The notes: generated from the sequence alone by a model not told the origin. A stretch of DNA of 18,423 bases from DATHWB01 sp040902855 (GCA_040902855.1 JBBDWN010000117.1:1-18423), one strand, 5' to 3'; positions 1 to 7,464 are shown, numbered from the stretch's first letter. Translations and numbers: made by a program.

Positions 1-44
1 CCGTTGAAATCGCACACATTGAGACCGGTCTCGAAGTTGGCCAC
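1..44 (-). other. Possible 5' end of a divergent gene (uncertain)
   Basis: The 74 bases before dapD are too short to assign. On the minus strand a GTG at 44-42 opens a frame running off the left edge (MANFETGLNVCDFN), with 11 of 14 third positions G or C. On the plus strand two alternative frames run in from the left edge and stop at 52-54 (TAG) and 69-71 (TGA), so this could equally be the 3' tail of an upstream gene that reads into dapD. I recognise none of these peptides. Confidence 0.25.
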
Positions 45-51
45 GGCGACC

Positions 52-57
52 TAGCCT
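52..57 (+). promoter_or_regulatory. Possible -10 box for dapD
   Basis: TAGCCT matches TANNNT and lies 17 nt before the dapD ATG at 75. The same hexamer precedes the lipid kinase gene later in the window. A start site 7 nt downstream would place the strong GGAGG at 64-68 right at the 5' end of the message, which is tight. dapD may instead be read from further upstream. Confidence 0.2.
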
Positions 58-74
58 TCGGCGGGAGGTGATGC

Positions 75-881
75 ATGTCTGACTCCGAAGTGATCGAGAG
101 GGCCTACGCCGGAGACCTGCCGATCGAGGACGCTCGCGAAGCAGTCGATCGCACGATCGGCGCGCTCGATCGGGGTGAAGTTCGAGTGGCTGAGAAGGTC
201 GATGGAACGTGGGTGGTCAACGAGTGGTTGAAACTGGCGATCCTCCTCTCGTTTCGGCTCGGTGAGATGACGCGGATCGATGCCGGCGATCTGCACTTTC
301 ACGACAAGATCCCGGTGAAGGACGATCTGGAGGGCCAGGGCGTGCGGGTCGTGCCTCCCGGGATGGTCAGGTACGGGGCGCATTGCGAGCCGGGCGTCAT
401 CGTGATGCCGGCGTTCGTCAACATCGGGGCGTATGTGGGAGCCGGGACGATGGTGGACACCTGGGCGACGGTGGGTTCGTGCGCTCAGATCGGCAAGAAC
501 GTCCATCTGGCCGGGGGAGTGGGCATCGGAGGTGTCCTCGAACCGCCCAATGCAACCCCGGTGATCGTCGAAGACGGAGTCTTCATCGGTTCGCGTTGCA
601 TCGTGACGGAGGGGGCGATCATCGGCGAAGGGGCGGTTCTCGGGGCGAACACCACCATCACCGCCTCGATCCCGATCATCGACGTCACCAAGGAAACCCC
701 CGTCGAGTATCGGGCAGAGGTCCCTGCGGGAGCGATCGTCGTCCAGGGGACTCGTCCCCGCACGTTTCCCGGCGGCACCGTCCACCTGCAGTGCGCCTAC
801 ATCATCGGGTGGCGGGAGGAGCGTCACGACCAGCGACTGGGGCTCAACGAGCACCTGCGGGAGTTGGGCGTCCAGCTGTGA
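75..881 (+). CDS. dapD: 2,3,4,5-tetrahydropyridine-2,6-dicarboxylate N-succinyltransferase
   Basis: This is DapD, which transfers succinyl from succinyl-CoA to tetrahydrodipicolinate in the succinylase branch of diaminopimelate/lysine synthesis in the cytosol. The product is 268 aa. A helical N-terminal domain is followed from about residue 100 by a left-handed beta-helix of hexapeptide repeats (GAYVGAGTMV, VGSCAQIGKNVHL, IGGVLEP), with the family signature TMVDTWATVGSCAQIG. The ATG at 75 is fixed by a near-perfect Shine-Dalgarno GGGAGGTGAT at 63-72. Length and motifs match the E. coli-type DapD (about 274 aa) better than the longer, divergent DapD of Mycobacterium and Corynebacterium, which is notable if the host is an actinobacterium. 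The stop overlaps the dapE start, so the two are probably translated together. Confidence 0.95.
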   Translation: MSDSEVIERAYAGDLPIEDAREAVDRTIGALDRGEVRVAEKVDGTWVVNEWLKLAILLSFRLGEMTRIDAGDLHFHDKIPVKDDLEGQGVRVVPPGMVRYGAHCEPGVIVMPAFVNIGAYVGAGTMVDTWATVGSCAQIGKNVHLAGGVGIGGVLEPPNATPVIVEDGVFIGSRCIVTEGAIIGEGAVLGANTTITASIPIIDVTKETPVEYRAEVPAGAIVVQGTRPRTFPGGTVHLQCAYIIGWREERHDQRLGLNEHLRELGVQL

Positions 882-1645
882 CTTCGCTTGCCGACACGAC
901 TGCGTGGCTCGTCGACATCCCCTCGGTCACCGGCGACGAGGTGGCGATCGTCGAGGCGATCGCCGGCAGACTCGCCGGCATGGACGAGCATCGGCTCGGC
1001 AGGTCGCTGATCGTCGGCCGACCGACCGGTGCGCCGATGATTCTCCTGGTCGGTCATCTCGACACCGTCCCATCCCAGGGTCAAGGTCCGGCGGGCATCG
1101 AAGACGGAGTCCTCCACGGGCTCGGCGCGGCCGACATGAAGGGTGGATTGGCGGTGATGATCCATCTCCTCGAGGATCCGGAAGTGGTCGCCGGCCCGTA
1201 TTCGGTGGTGGGTGTCTTCTACGACGCCGAGGAGGGTCCGATGGACCGCAACGGCCTCGGACCGCTCCTCGAAGAGAATCCCTGGCTGACCGAGGCGGAA
1301 TTTGCCGTCGTGCTCGAGCCGTCAGACGGCCAGATCCAGGTCGGCTGCAACGGCTCGATCAACGCAACGGTGTCATTCACNNNNNNNNNNNNNNNNNNNN
1401 NNNNNNNNNNNNNNNNNNNNNNNNNNNNNNNNNNNNNNNNNNNNNNNNNNNNNNNNNNNNNNNNNNNNNNNNNNNNNNNNGCCGCCAAACAGGGGTGGAC
1501 CGACGTCGCCCGTTTCGGTCAGGTCGGGGTGCCGGCAGTGAACTTCGGACCTGGCCGGACGAGCGAAGCGCACCAGAAGGACGAGTTCGTGGCGATCGCA
1601 GAGATCGAGGCGACGTTCGCGGCACTGCGCCGGGTTCTCGTCTGA
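878..1645 (+). CDS. dapE: Succinyl-diaminopimelate desuccinylase, interrupted by assembly gap
   Basis: DapE is a di-zinc M20-family hydrolase that removes succinate from N-succinyl-LL-diaminopimelate, two steps after DapD. The GTG start at 878 shares bases with the dapD stop (GTGA). Before the gap the metal-site motifs are intact: GHLDTVP (H60, D62), GAADMKGG (D86), YDAEEG (E118/E119) and VLEP (E147). After the gap come QGWTDVARF and the C-terminal metal histidine in AHQKDE. The 100 Ns fall in the lid/dimerisation domain. Visible sequence gives 167 + 54 residues; family members are usually about 350-380, so roughly 130-150 residues are missing while the N run allows only 33 codons. The open frame across the Ns is therefore an artefact of gap size, and the gene is probably intact in the organism. 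Confidence 0.9.
   Translation: MTSLADTTAWLVDIPSVTGDEVAIVEAIAGRLAGMDEHRLGRSLIVGRPTGAPMILLVGHLDTVPSQGQGPAGIEDGVLHGLGAADMKGGLAVMIHLLEDPEVVAGPYSVVGVFYDAEEGPMDRNGLGPLLEENPWLTEAEFAVVLEPSDGQIQVGCNGSINATVSFXXXXXXXXXXXXXXXXXXXXXXXXXXXXXXXXXXAAKQGWTDVARFGQVGVPAVNFGPGRTSEAHQKDEFVAIAEIEATFAALRRVLV
1381..1480. other. Assembly gap of 100 Ns inside dapE
   Basis: This is a run of exactly 100 undetermined bases, the conventional placeholder for a scaffold gap of unknown size. It divides dapE between its catalytic N-terminal part and its C-terminal metal-binding part. Comparison with normal DapE length suggests that the true gap is nearer 400 bp. Confidence 0.98.
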
Positions 1646-1676
1646 GTCAGCCCGGGCTCGCCCCGGTGCTCTCGAC

Positions 1677-1967
1677 CTACCTGTCGGCCGCACCCGCCCT
1701 GACCTTGGTGGTCCGGGCGAAAAGCGCGATCACCGGCAGCACCACCAGGGCGGATCGGGGACGAATCAGGACGACCACACACCCGAGCACGAGCACCCAG
1801 ATGGTTCGACGCTCGATCCTGACGAGGGCCGGGTAGGCGATCCAGATGCTTGCCAGGATCGCCCCCACCCGGGCCAGGATTCCTGCGAGTCCCGGATCGT
1901 CGGCGCTCCACGCCAACGCGGCTCCGCCCAGGAGGCCAATCGTCGTGATCGCGAGCATCCAGCGCAC
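1677..1967 (-). CDS. Small multi-pass membrane protein, unknown function
   Basis: The reading frame runs from GTG at 1967 (or ATG at 1958) to TAG at 1679-1677, giving 96 or 93 aa. I do not recognise a family. Hydrophobic segments, counted from the GTG start, are about residues 5-19 (LAITTIGLLGGAALA), 32-46 (VGAILASIWIAYPAL), 53-65 (IWVLVLGCVVVLI) and 69-81 (ALVVLPVIALFAR), so three or four membrane passes with basic loops between them (VRIERR, IRPR). The basic C-terminus has ARTTKVRAG. It lies tail-to-tail with dapE (31 bp apart) and head-to-head with gatC (56 bp apart). The GTG start is favoured by a TATCGT box 6 nt upstream. Hydrophobic patterning makes it more likely real than a shadow of the opposite strand, which carries no gene here. 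Confidence 0.65.
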   Translation of the reverse strand: MRWMLAITTIGLLGGAALAWSADDPGLAGILARVGAILASIWIAYPALVRIERRTIWVLVLGCVVVLIRPRSALVVLPVIALFARTTKVRAGAADR

Positions 1968-1973
1968 CGGGCG

Positions 1974-1979
1974 ACGATA
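1974..1979 (-). promoter_or_regulatory. Possible -10 box, small membrane protein gene
   Basis: On the minus strand TATCGT (TANNNT) ends 6 nt before the GTG at 1967. This spacing would give a leaderless or near-leaderless mRNA. No convincing -35 is visible. Confidence 0.3.
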
Positions 1980-2009
1980 TACGCCGGATTCGTCGCCACG
2001 TCCGATCCC

Positions 2010-2015
2010 TACACT
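2010..2015 (+). promoter_or_regulatory. Likely -10 box of the gatCAB operon, leaderless
   Basis: TACACT ends 8 nt before the gatC ATG at 2024. No Shine-Dalgarno sequence fits in the remaining 8 nt (GCCGTGCC), so transcription most likely begins at or next to the A of the start codon. Confidence 0.45.
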
Positions 2016-2023
2016 GCCGTGCC

Positions 2024-2314
2024 ATGCCGATCGACATCGACATCGCCCATGTGGCCCGACTTGCCCGTCTCGATCTGTCGCCCGCCGATCTCGAGACGTA
2101 CCGCCATCAGTTGGGCGTGATACTCGAACACGCCGCCCGAGTGCAGGCTCTCGACACCGCGGGCGTGGAACCGACGGCGCATCCGCTCGGAATGACCAAC
2201 ACATTCCGTCCCGACGAAGTGCGGCCGTCGCTCGATCGCGACGAAGTCCTCTCCCAAGCGCCGGAAGCTCGGGACGGCTACTTCGTCGTCCCCCCGGCGC
2301 TCGATCAAGGCTGA
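2024..2314 (+). CDS. gatC: Asp-tRNA(Asn)/Glu-tRNA(Gln) amidotransferase subunit C
   Basis: GatC is the small belt-like subunit that stabilises the GatA-GatB complex in tRNA-dependent synthesis of Gln-tRNA and/or Asn-tRNA. The 96-aa protein has the expected layout: an N-terminal helix with HVARLARLDLS (residues 9-19), a middle helix (QLGVILEHAARVQAL), the linker GVEPTAHPL, and the C-terminal FRPDEVRPSLDRDEVLSQAP followed by the GYFVVPP tail. Length is normal for the family. It begins the gatC-gatA-gatB operon, 5 bp before gatA. The start lacks a Shine-Dalgarno and appears to be leaderless. Confidence 0.95.
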   Translation: MPIDIDIAHVARLARLDLSPADLETYRHQLGVILEHAARVQALDTAGVEPTAHPLGMTNTFRPDEVRPSLDRDEVLSQAPEARDGYFVVPPALDQG

Positions 2315-2319
2315 ACGGC

Positions 2320-3789
2320 ATGAGCAACGCCGACCTGACGATCGCCGCCGCCGCGTCTGAGCTCCGCGCCGGAACGATCACCGCAACCCAGCTCCTCGAG
2401 GCGGTGTTCGAACGGGCATCTCTCACGGAGGCCGAGTTGCACGCCTACCTCACCCTCGATGCCGAGAGGGCGAGGACCGCGGCAGGGCAGGCTGACGCCA
2501 GGTTTGCCGCCGGCAACCCGTTGGGCCCACTCGACGGGATACCGATCGCCCTCAAGGACAACATGTGCACTCGGGGAGTCGAGACCACATGTGCGTCGCA
2601 GATCCTCGCCGGATATCACCCTCCGTACGATGCGACGGTCGTGAGCCGGCTCAAGGCCGGCGGGGCAGTGATCACGGGCAAGACGAACCTCGACGAGTTT
2701 GCGATGGGCTCGTCGACCGAGAACTCCGCGTACGGACCCACCCGCAATCCGTGGAACCCGGAAAGGGTCCCCGGAGGGTCCTCGGGAGGATCGGCCGCAG
2801 CCGTGGCCGTCGGATCCGCCCTTGCCGCCCTCGGTTCTGATACCGGCGGATCGATTCGGCAGCCGGCCTCGTTGTGCGGCGTCGTCGGAGTCAAGCCGAC
2901 CTATGGGCTCGTCTCCCGGTACGGACTGATCGCCTTCGGCTCATCACTGGATCAGATCGGCCCTTTCACTCGGACCGTCGAGGACGCGGCGACCGTTCTG
3001 GGGGTGATTGCAGGCCACGACCCGCTCGATGCCACGTCGTGGCGCGGTGACTACCCGGACGCCGGCTCGATGTTCGAGACGGGAGTCGCCGGCATGCGGA
3101 TCGGAGTGATCCGTCAACTCGACGGCGAGGGCTACGAGCCCGAGGTGACTGCGATGTCCAGGGCGATGCTCGATCGCCTCACAGACGCAGGGGCGGAGAT
3201 CGTGGAGGTATCGATCCCCACCTGTGACGTCGCCCTCTCCACGTACTACCTCATCGCCCCGGCCGAGGCGTCGGCCAACCTGGCCCGCTTCGACGGGATC
3301 CGATACGGCCTGCGGGCGGACGGGTCGACGGCCGAGGAGATGATGGCGAGAACGCGGGCAGAGGGCTTCGGGCCGGAAGTGACCAGGCGGATCCTGCTCG
3401 GGACCTATGCGCTTTCGGCCGGGTACTACGACGCCTTCTACGGTCAGGCACAGAAGGTGCGGACCCTCGTCAAACAGGAGTTCGCCGCCGCATACGAGAA
3501 GGTCGACGCGCTCGTTTCGCCGACCAGTCCGACTGTGGCATTCGAGCTAGAGGCAAAGACGGCCGATCCGCTCTCGATGTACCTTTCCGACGTATGCAAC
3601 ATCCCGGCCAACCTTGCCGGTCACCCGGCCATGACCATCCCGATCGGACTCGACAGCCAGGGCCTGCCGGTCGGGTTCCAGGTGATGGCTCCTGCCCTGG
3701 GTGAGGCAACGATGTTCCGGGTCGCCGCCGAAGTGGAGCGTCAGGCGGGCTTCGTCGCCAGACCCGCCATGTCCGGGGTGGAATCATGA
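2320..3789 (+). CDS. gatA: Asp-tRNA(Asn)/Glu-tRNA(Gln) amidotransferase subunit A
   Basis: GatA is the glutaminase subunit, an amidase-signature enzyme that frees ammonia from glutamine and channels it to GatB. The product is 489 aa from ATG at 2320. The Ser-cisSer-Lys triad is complete: K79 in IALKDN, cis-Ser S154 in GGSSGGSAAA and nucleophile S178 in DTGGSIRQPA. These numbers coincide with the Staphylococcus aureus GatA triad, supporting the chosen start. The frame stays open far upstream of 2320, but that stretch overlaps gatC and has no family similarity. AAGG at 2307-2310 is a weak ribosome site. The stop overlaps the gatB start as ATGA at 3786-3789. Confidence 0.97.
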   Translation: MSNADLTIAAAASELRAGTITATQLLEAVFERASLTEAELHAYLTLDAERARTAAGQADARFAAGNPLGPLDGIPIALKDNMCTRGVETTCASQILAGYHPPYDATVVSRLKAGGAVITGKTNLDEFAMGSSTENSAYGPTRNPWNPERVPGGSSGGSAAAVAVGSALAALGSDTGGSIRQPASLCGVVGVKPTYGLVSRYGLIAFGSSLDQIGPFTRTVEDAATVLGVIAGHDPLDATSWRGDYPDAGSMFETGVAGMRIGVIRQLDGEGYEPEVTAMSRAMLDRLTDAGAEIVEVSIPTCDVALSTYYLIAPAEASANLARFDGIRYGLRADGSTAEEMMARTRAEGFGPEVTRRILLGTYALSAGYYDAFYGQAQKVRTLVKQEFAAAYEKVDALVSPTSPTVAFELEAKTADPLSMYLSDVCNIPANLAGHPAMTIPIGLDSQGLPVGFQVMAPALGEATMFRVAAEVERQAGFVARPAMSGVES

Positions 3790-5240
3790 CCTGGAGCGCA
3801 CCGCCGGGCTGGGAAGCCGTCATGGGCATCGAAGTCCACGTCGAACTCCGGACCCAGTCGAAGATGTTCTGTGGATGCCGTGTCGGGTTCGGCGAGGAAC
3901 CGAACATCGACGTCTGCCCCACCTGTCTGGGTCTGCCCGGGGCGATGCCGGTGGCGAACGTCCAGGCGATCGAGTGGATCTCGTTGATCGGGCTCGCGCT
4001 CAACTGCACGATCAGCGAGCAGTCGGTTTTCCATCGGAAGAACTACTTCTACGCCGACCTTCCGAAGAACTATCAGATCAGCCAGTTCGACATCCCCGTC
4101 TGTCATGACGGATGGCTCGACGTCGATGTCGACGGCGAGACCGTTCGGATCGGGATCGAGCGCGCCCACCAGGAGGAAGACACCGGCAAGTCGACCCACA
4201 TCGGCGAAGGAGGGCGCATCCACTCTGCCACCCAGACGCTCCTCGACTTCAACCGGTCCGGGGTGCCGCTGGTCGAGATCGTGTCGCGGCCCGACATTCG
4301 GACTCCGGCCCAGGCCAAGGCGTATGCCCAGCAGCTGCGGGCGGTGGTCGCCGAACTCGGCGTGTCGGACGCACGGCTCGAAGAGGGCTCCATTCGCTTC
4401 GATGCCAACGTGTCCGTCCGTCCCTCCGGAGAGACCGAACTCGGCACGAAGGTCGAGATCAAGAACATGAACTCCTTCCGATCGCTGGAGCATGCGGTCT
4501 CCTTCGAGATCCTTCGCCAAGTCGATGAGCTCGAGGCGGGTGGGGCTCTCGTCCAGGAGACCCGGCACTGGGACGAGGAGGCGGGTGTCACTCACGGCAT
4601 GCGCACCAAGGAGGGCAGCTCGGACTACCGCTACTTCACCGAGCCTGATCTCACTCCCATTGTCATCGACGCCGAGTGGCGCAGCCGGATAGCGGAGCGT
4701 CTGCCCGAGTTGCCTGCCACTCGCAGGGCGCGCTACCTCGACGCAGGCGTGGATCCGCAGGTGGCCCAGGCTCTGGCTGACTCGAGCGCCGATCTGCGGG
4801 CGATCTACGACGAATCGGCTGCGCTCGGTTCCGAACCGAGGGTCGCGGCCCACTGGGTCACGGGGGAGATCACGGCCTGGACACGTCGGGAAGATGCACC
4901 GGCCCGAATCACCGGGGGCCAGCTCGCCGAGTTGACTGCAATGGTGGCGGACGGGACCGTGTCGGCGTCCGCCGCCAAGGACGTGCTGGACGGTGTGCTC
5001 ATGGGTGAGGGCGACCCACGATCGGTGGCCGAGTCGCGCGACCTCCTGCAGATCACCGACGCCGGGGAACTCCAAGCAGCGGTGGATGGGGTGTTGGCGG
5101 CGAACGCCGATGCAGTCGAGCGGTACCGCAACGGTGAGCAGAAGGTCGTTGGTTTCTTGGTCGGCCAGGTCATGCGCGTTACCCAGGGCAAGGCGGATCC
5201 GAGAGCCGTCAACGAGTTGTTGGAATCCAAGCTCGGGTGA
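3786..5240 (+). CDS. gatB: Asp-tRNA(Asn)/Glu-tRNA(Gln) amidotransferase subunit B
   Basis: GatB is the kinase/transamidase subunit that phosphorylates the Glu or Asp on mischarged tRNA and amidates it with ammonia from GatA. The 484-aa length is normal. The catalytic cradle starts with MGIEVHVEL and carries four cysteines of a zinc site (C29, C31, C44, C47; CGC and CPTC). Further family motifs are FHRKNYFYADLPKNYQISQ, EEDTGKS, DFNRSGVPLVEIVSRPD, and KVEIKNMNSFR with SSDYRYFTEPDL. The C-terminal third (from about 330) is the helical/YqeY-like tail that binds tRNA, ending in GKADPRAVNELL. It overlaps gatA upstream (ATGA) and the HAD gene downstream (GTGA). Confidence 0.97.
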   Translation: MTWSAPPGWEAVMGIEVHVELRTQSKMFCGCRVGFGEEPNIDVCPTCLGLPGAMPVANVQAIEWISLIGLALNCTISEQSVFHRKNYFYADLPKNYQISQFDIPVCHDGWLDVDVDGETVRIGIERAHQEEDTGKSTHIGEGGRIHSATQTLLDFNRSGVPLVEIVSRPDIRTPAQAKAYAQQLRAVVAELGVSDARLEEGSIRFDANVSVRPSGETELGTKVEIKNMNSFRSLEHAVSFEILRQVDELEAGGALVQETRHWDEEAGVTHGMRTKEGSSDYRYFTEPDLTPIVIDAEWRSRIAERLPELPATRRARYLDAGVDPQVAQALADSSADLRAIYDESAALGSEPRVAAHWVTGEITAWTRREDAPARITGGQLAELTAMVADGTVSASAAKDVLDGVLMGEGDPRSVAESRDLLQITDAGELQAAVDGVLAANADAVERYRNGEQKVVGFLVGQVMRVTQGKADPRAVNELLESKLG

Positions 5241-5860
5241 ACCTCCACGGGCTCGAATGTGATGCCGTGCTCTTCGACTGCGACGGTGTGCTCGTCGATT
5301 CCGAGCCTGTGTCGCTCGAGGCGTGGTCGGAGGCGCTTGCGGTCTACGGATACGTCCTCGACGCGGAGGTCTTCGCCGAGTCGATCGGCGGCACAGAAGC
5401 GATGGTCGCGAATCGTTTCGCTCCCGATGTCGGTGTCGACCCTGTCGTCTTGGAACTCGAAGCCCAGCGCGCCTTCCAACAGATCTCCAGCCAGGCTGGG
5501 GCGTTCGGCGACACCCTGGCACTCATCGATCGACTCGAGTGCGCCGGCGTGCCGATTGGCGTAGCCACCAACGGACTGCGCTGGCGGCTCGACGCGCTAC
5601 TGGGAGCCGTCGGCCTCGGCAGGCTCTTGCCGTTCTCGGTTACCGCCGACGAGGTCGAGAACCCAAAACCTGCGCCGGATTTGTATCTGCGGGCTGCCTC
5701 GCTCGCAGGAACGGTTGCCGAGAGATGTGTCGTGATCGAGGACAGTCCGACCGGTGTCGCCGCTGCCAAAGCCGCAGGCTGTCTGGTCGTGGCCGTCGAT
5801 CGCGGAGTATTCGATCGGCGGCAGCTCGCGGGAGCCGATGTCGTCGTCGACCAGGTGTGA
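5237..5860 (+). CDS. HAD-superfamily hydrolase, beta-phosphoglucomutase/phosphatase-like
   Basis: This is a 207-aa HAD subfamily IA protein. All four motifs are present: I, DCDGVL with nucleophile D14 and acid/base D16; II, T111 in VATNG; III, K144 in NPKPAPDLY; IV, E168/D169 in VIEDSPTGVAAAKAAG. The stretch between about residues 20 and 90 is the helical cap that selects the substrate. Its sequence resembles beta-phosphoglucomutase and small sugar- or phosphoglycolate-phosphatases; the actual substrate cannot be read from sequence. It begins with GTG at 5237, overlapping the gatB stop (GTGA), and is therefore probably co-translated with the amidotransferase operon. It ends 35 bp before pyruvate kinase, which has its own promoter-like box. 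Confidence 0.88.
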   Translation: MNLHGLECDAVLFDCDGVLVDSEPVSLEAWSEALAVYGYVLDAEVFAESIGGTEAMVANRFAPDVGVDPVVLELEAQRAFQQISSQAGAFGDTLALIDRLECAGVPIGVATNGLRWRLDALLGAVGLGRLLPFSVTADEVENPKPAPDLYLRAASLAGTVAERCVVIEDSPTGVAAAKAAGCLVVAVDRGVFDRRQLAGADVVVDQV

Positions 5861-5880
5861 AAGCGCTTACGGAGTATGGC

Positions 5881-5886
5881 TAGCGT
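5881..5886 (+). promoter_or_regulatory. Possible -10 box of pyk, leaderless
   Basis: TAGCGT ends 9 nt before the pyk ATG at 5896. The intervening GCGGGCGAC has no good Shine-Dalgarno, so a leaderless start is plausible. The same hexamer occurs before the SDR gene at 9796. Confidence 0.35.
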
Positions 5887-5895
5887 GCGGGCGAC

Positions 5896-7371
5896 ATGGA
5901 ACGACTGACCAAAATCGTTGCGACACTGGGACCGGCGGTGGCCGATCTCGACTCGATCCGAGCGCTCGTCGCCGCCGGAATGGATGTCGCCAGGCTCAAC
6001 TTCTCCCATGGTGACCACCAGTTCCACTCGCAACTCGCGGAGTTTGTGAGAGAGGCCGCGGCGGCCGAAGGTCGAGTCGTAGCGCTGCTCCAGGACATCC
6101 AAGGTCCAAAACTCCGCGTCGGATCCTTCCCCGACGGTCGGGTGGCGCTTGTGGGCGGCACAACGGTGCAGCTGGTCGGTGGGCGCCATTTCTCCGACGA
6201 TCCGGACCGCATCTTCGTCGACTACGACCATCTGCTCGACGACATCCAGCCTGGTGAGCGAGTCCTGTTGGCGGACGGGCTCATTCATCTGATCGCCGAA
6301 GAAGTGGAGGGTGATCACGTTGTCGCCAGGGTTGTGCAGGGAGGACTGCTCGGCGACGGCAAGGGCGTTGCGTTTCCGGACACAGACCTGCGCGTGCCGG
6401 CGATCACCGACAAGGATCGGTCGGATCTGAGTTTTGGACGGGAGCTCAAGGTGGATTATGTCGCCGCCTCCTTCGTCAGGACCGGCAGCGACATCAGAGA
6501 GATTCGGGACCTCGCCGGTGGTGCGCCGGTCATCGCCAAGATCGAACTGGCGCTGGCGTATCAGAATCTCGACGACATCCTGACTGAATCCGCCGGGGCG
6601 ATGGTCGCTCGTGGGGATCTCGGGGTCCAACTCCCACTGGAGAGGATCCCGTTGGTGCAAGCCGACATCATCGCCCGCACCAACGCGGCGGGTCTCGTCT
6701 CGATCACCGCCACGGAGATGCTCGAGTCCATGACGAAGTCACCTCGACCTACCAGGGCCGAGGTCACAGACGTCGCCAACGCAGTCCTCAACGGCACCGA
6801 CGCCGTCATGCTCAGCGCGGAGACCGCGATAGGGGACTTCCCGGTCGAGTCGGTCCGCATGATGGACAAGATCTGTGCCGAGGTGGAACGTGGCTTCGGC
6901 GCGGGGACCGTCGACATCGACGTGGACTTCTTCGGCGGGTCCATCGGATCGGCGGTGGCCAGGTCGGCGGTGCAAGCGGCGTCCGACCTCGGAATCGAGA
7001 CGATCGTGGCATTCACCGAGTCGGGTAACACCGCCCGGCTTCTCTCGAAGTACCGCCCGGCCGGACGCATCGTCGGTTTCACGCCGGTCGACACGACTCT
7101 GGCCCGCATGGCCCTCTATCGGGGAGTCCAGCCGCATCCATTCGGTCGAAGGGACTACACCGACGTCATGATTGCGGCCGCAGAGAAGTTCCTGGAAAAG
7201 GAGGGCATCTGCGAGCGGGGGACGGCGGTGGTGATGGTCGCCGGCATCCCTCCCAATCTCCAGGCGACGACCAACCTCATGAAGATCCATGTCATCGGCG
7301 AGCGAGATCGCGGCGTGCCGTCCCAGAAGTCCGGCCGCGATGGTCCGGAAGTGGGCGGATTCTCCCGCTGA
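5896..7371 (+). CDS. pyk: Pyruvate kinase, predicted K+-independent type
   Basis: This enzyme transfers phosphate from phosphoenolpyruvate to ADP, the last step of glycolysis. The 491-aa protein has the N-terminal barrel (TKIVATLGP, ARLNFSHGD), the B domain (about 73-170), the active-site signature around VIAKIE and MVARGDLGVQLPLE, and TATEMLESM with PRPTRAEVTDVANAVLNGTDAVMLSAETA split across the barrel end. A C-terminal regulatory domain ends near TTNLMKIHVIG. The segment DIQGPKLR places I68, Q69 and K72 where K+-dependent enzymes have Thr, Lys and Glu (rabbit 113, 114, 117). Lys at that last site is the known mark of K+-independent pyruvate kinases. The last roughly 20 residues, rich in Gly, Ser, Arg and Pro, extend beyond the conserved domain. 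It lies downstream of the gat-HAD operon but probably has its own start. Confidence 0.96.
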   Translation: MERLTKIVATLGPAVADLDSIRALVAAGMDVARLNFSHGDHQFHSQLAEFVREAAAAEGRVVALLQDIQGPKLRVGSFPDGRVALVGGTTVQLVGGRHFSDDPDRIFVDYDHLLDDIQPGERVLLADGLIHLIAEEVEGDHVVARVVQGGLLGDGKGVAFPDTDLRVPAITDKDRSDLSFGRELKVDYVAASFVRTGSDIREIRDLAGGAPVIAKIELALAYQNLDDILTESAGAMVARGDLGVQLPLERIPLVQADIIARTNAAGLVSITATEMLESMTKSPRPTRAEVTDVANAVLNGTDAVMLSAETAIGDFPVESVRMMDKICAEVERGFGAGTVDIDVDFFGGSIGSAVARSAVQAASDLGIETIVAFTESGNTARLLSKYRPAGRIVGFTPVDTTLARMALYRGVQPHPFGRRDYTDVMIAAAEKFLEKEGICERGTAVVMVAGIPPNLQATTNLMKIHVIGERDRGVPSQKSGRDGPEVGGFSR

Positions 7372-7431
7372 CGTCTCAGCGACTCCTGCGTGGGCAGTGC
7401 GTCCTCAACCAACGGCGGGCACGGAGCTGGG

Positions 7432-7437
7432 TAGGAT
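7432..7437 (+). promoter_or_regulatory. Possible -10 box of the 104-aa protein gene
   Basis: TAGGAT lies in the 93-bp gap after pyk, 27 nt before the TTG start at 7465. This leaves room for a short leader containing the GGAG at 7453-7456. Confidence 0.3.
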
Positions 7438-7464
7438 CCCGGCGACTCGAACGGAGACAGCTCT

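Noticed and set aside
383..877. N-terminal extension of dapE
   Set aside because: It is out of frame with and inside dapD, and Arg/His-rich; the GTG at 878 gives a normal DapE N-terminus.
1649..1658. AGCCCGGGCT palindrome as terminator between dapE and the membrane gene
   Set aside because: It has no loop, so no hairpin of useful size can form, and there is no U tract.
904..1836. 310-aa plus frame across the N gap
   Set aside because: It is a shadow of dapE in another frame and is Arg-rich without motifs.
1846..2319. N-terminal extension of gatA
   Set aside because: It would overlap gatC and the divergent membrane gene. The GatA triad numbering K79/S154/S178 fits the ATG at 2320.
3741..5522. 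593-aa open frame on the minus strand
   Set aside because: It lies opposite gatB and the HAD gene, both with complete family motifs. Its Arg/His/Pro-rich translation is typical of antisense frames in high-GC DNA.
5344..6660. 438-aa minus-strand frame opposite the HAD gene and pyk
   Set aside because: It is antisense to two clear genes and has no recognisable domain; composition follows the opposite-strand codon bias.
7372..7464. Possible terminator or small RNA after pyk
   Set aside because: I could find no stable inverted repeat or U tract in the 93 bp; only a promoter-like TAGGAT is visible.
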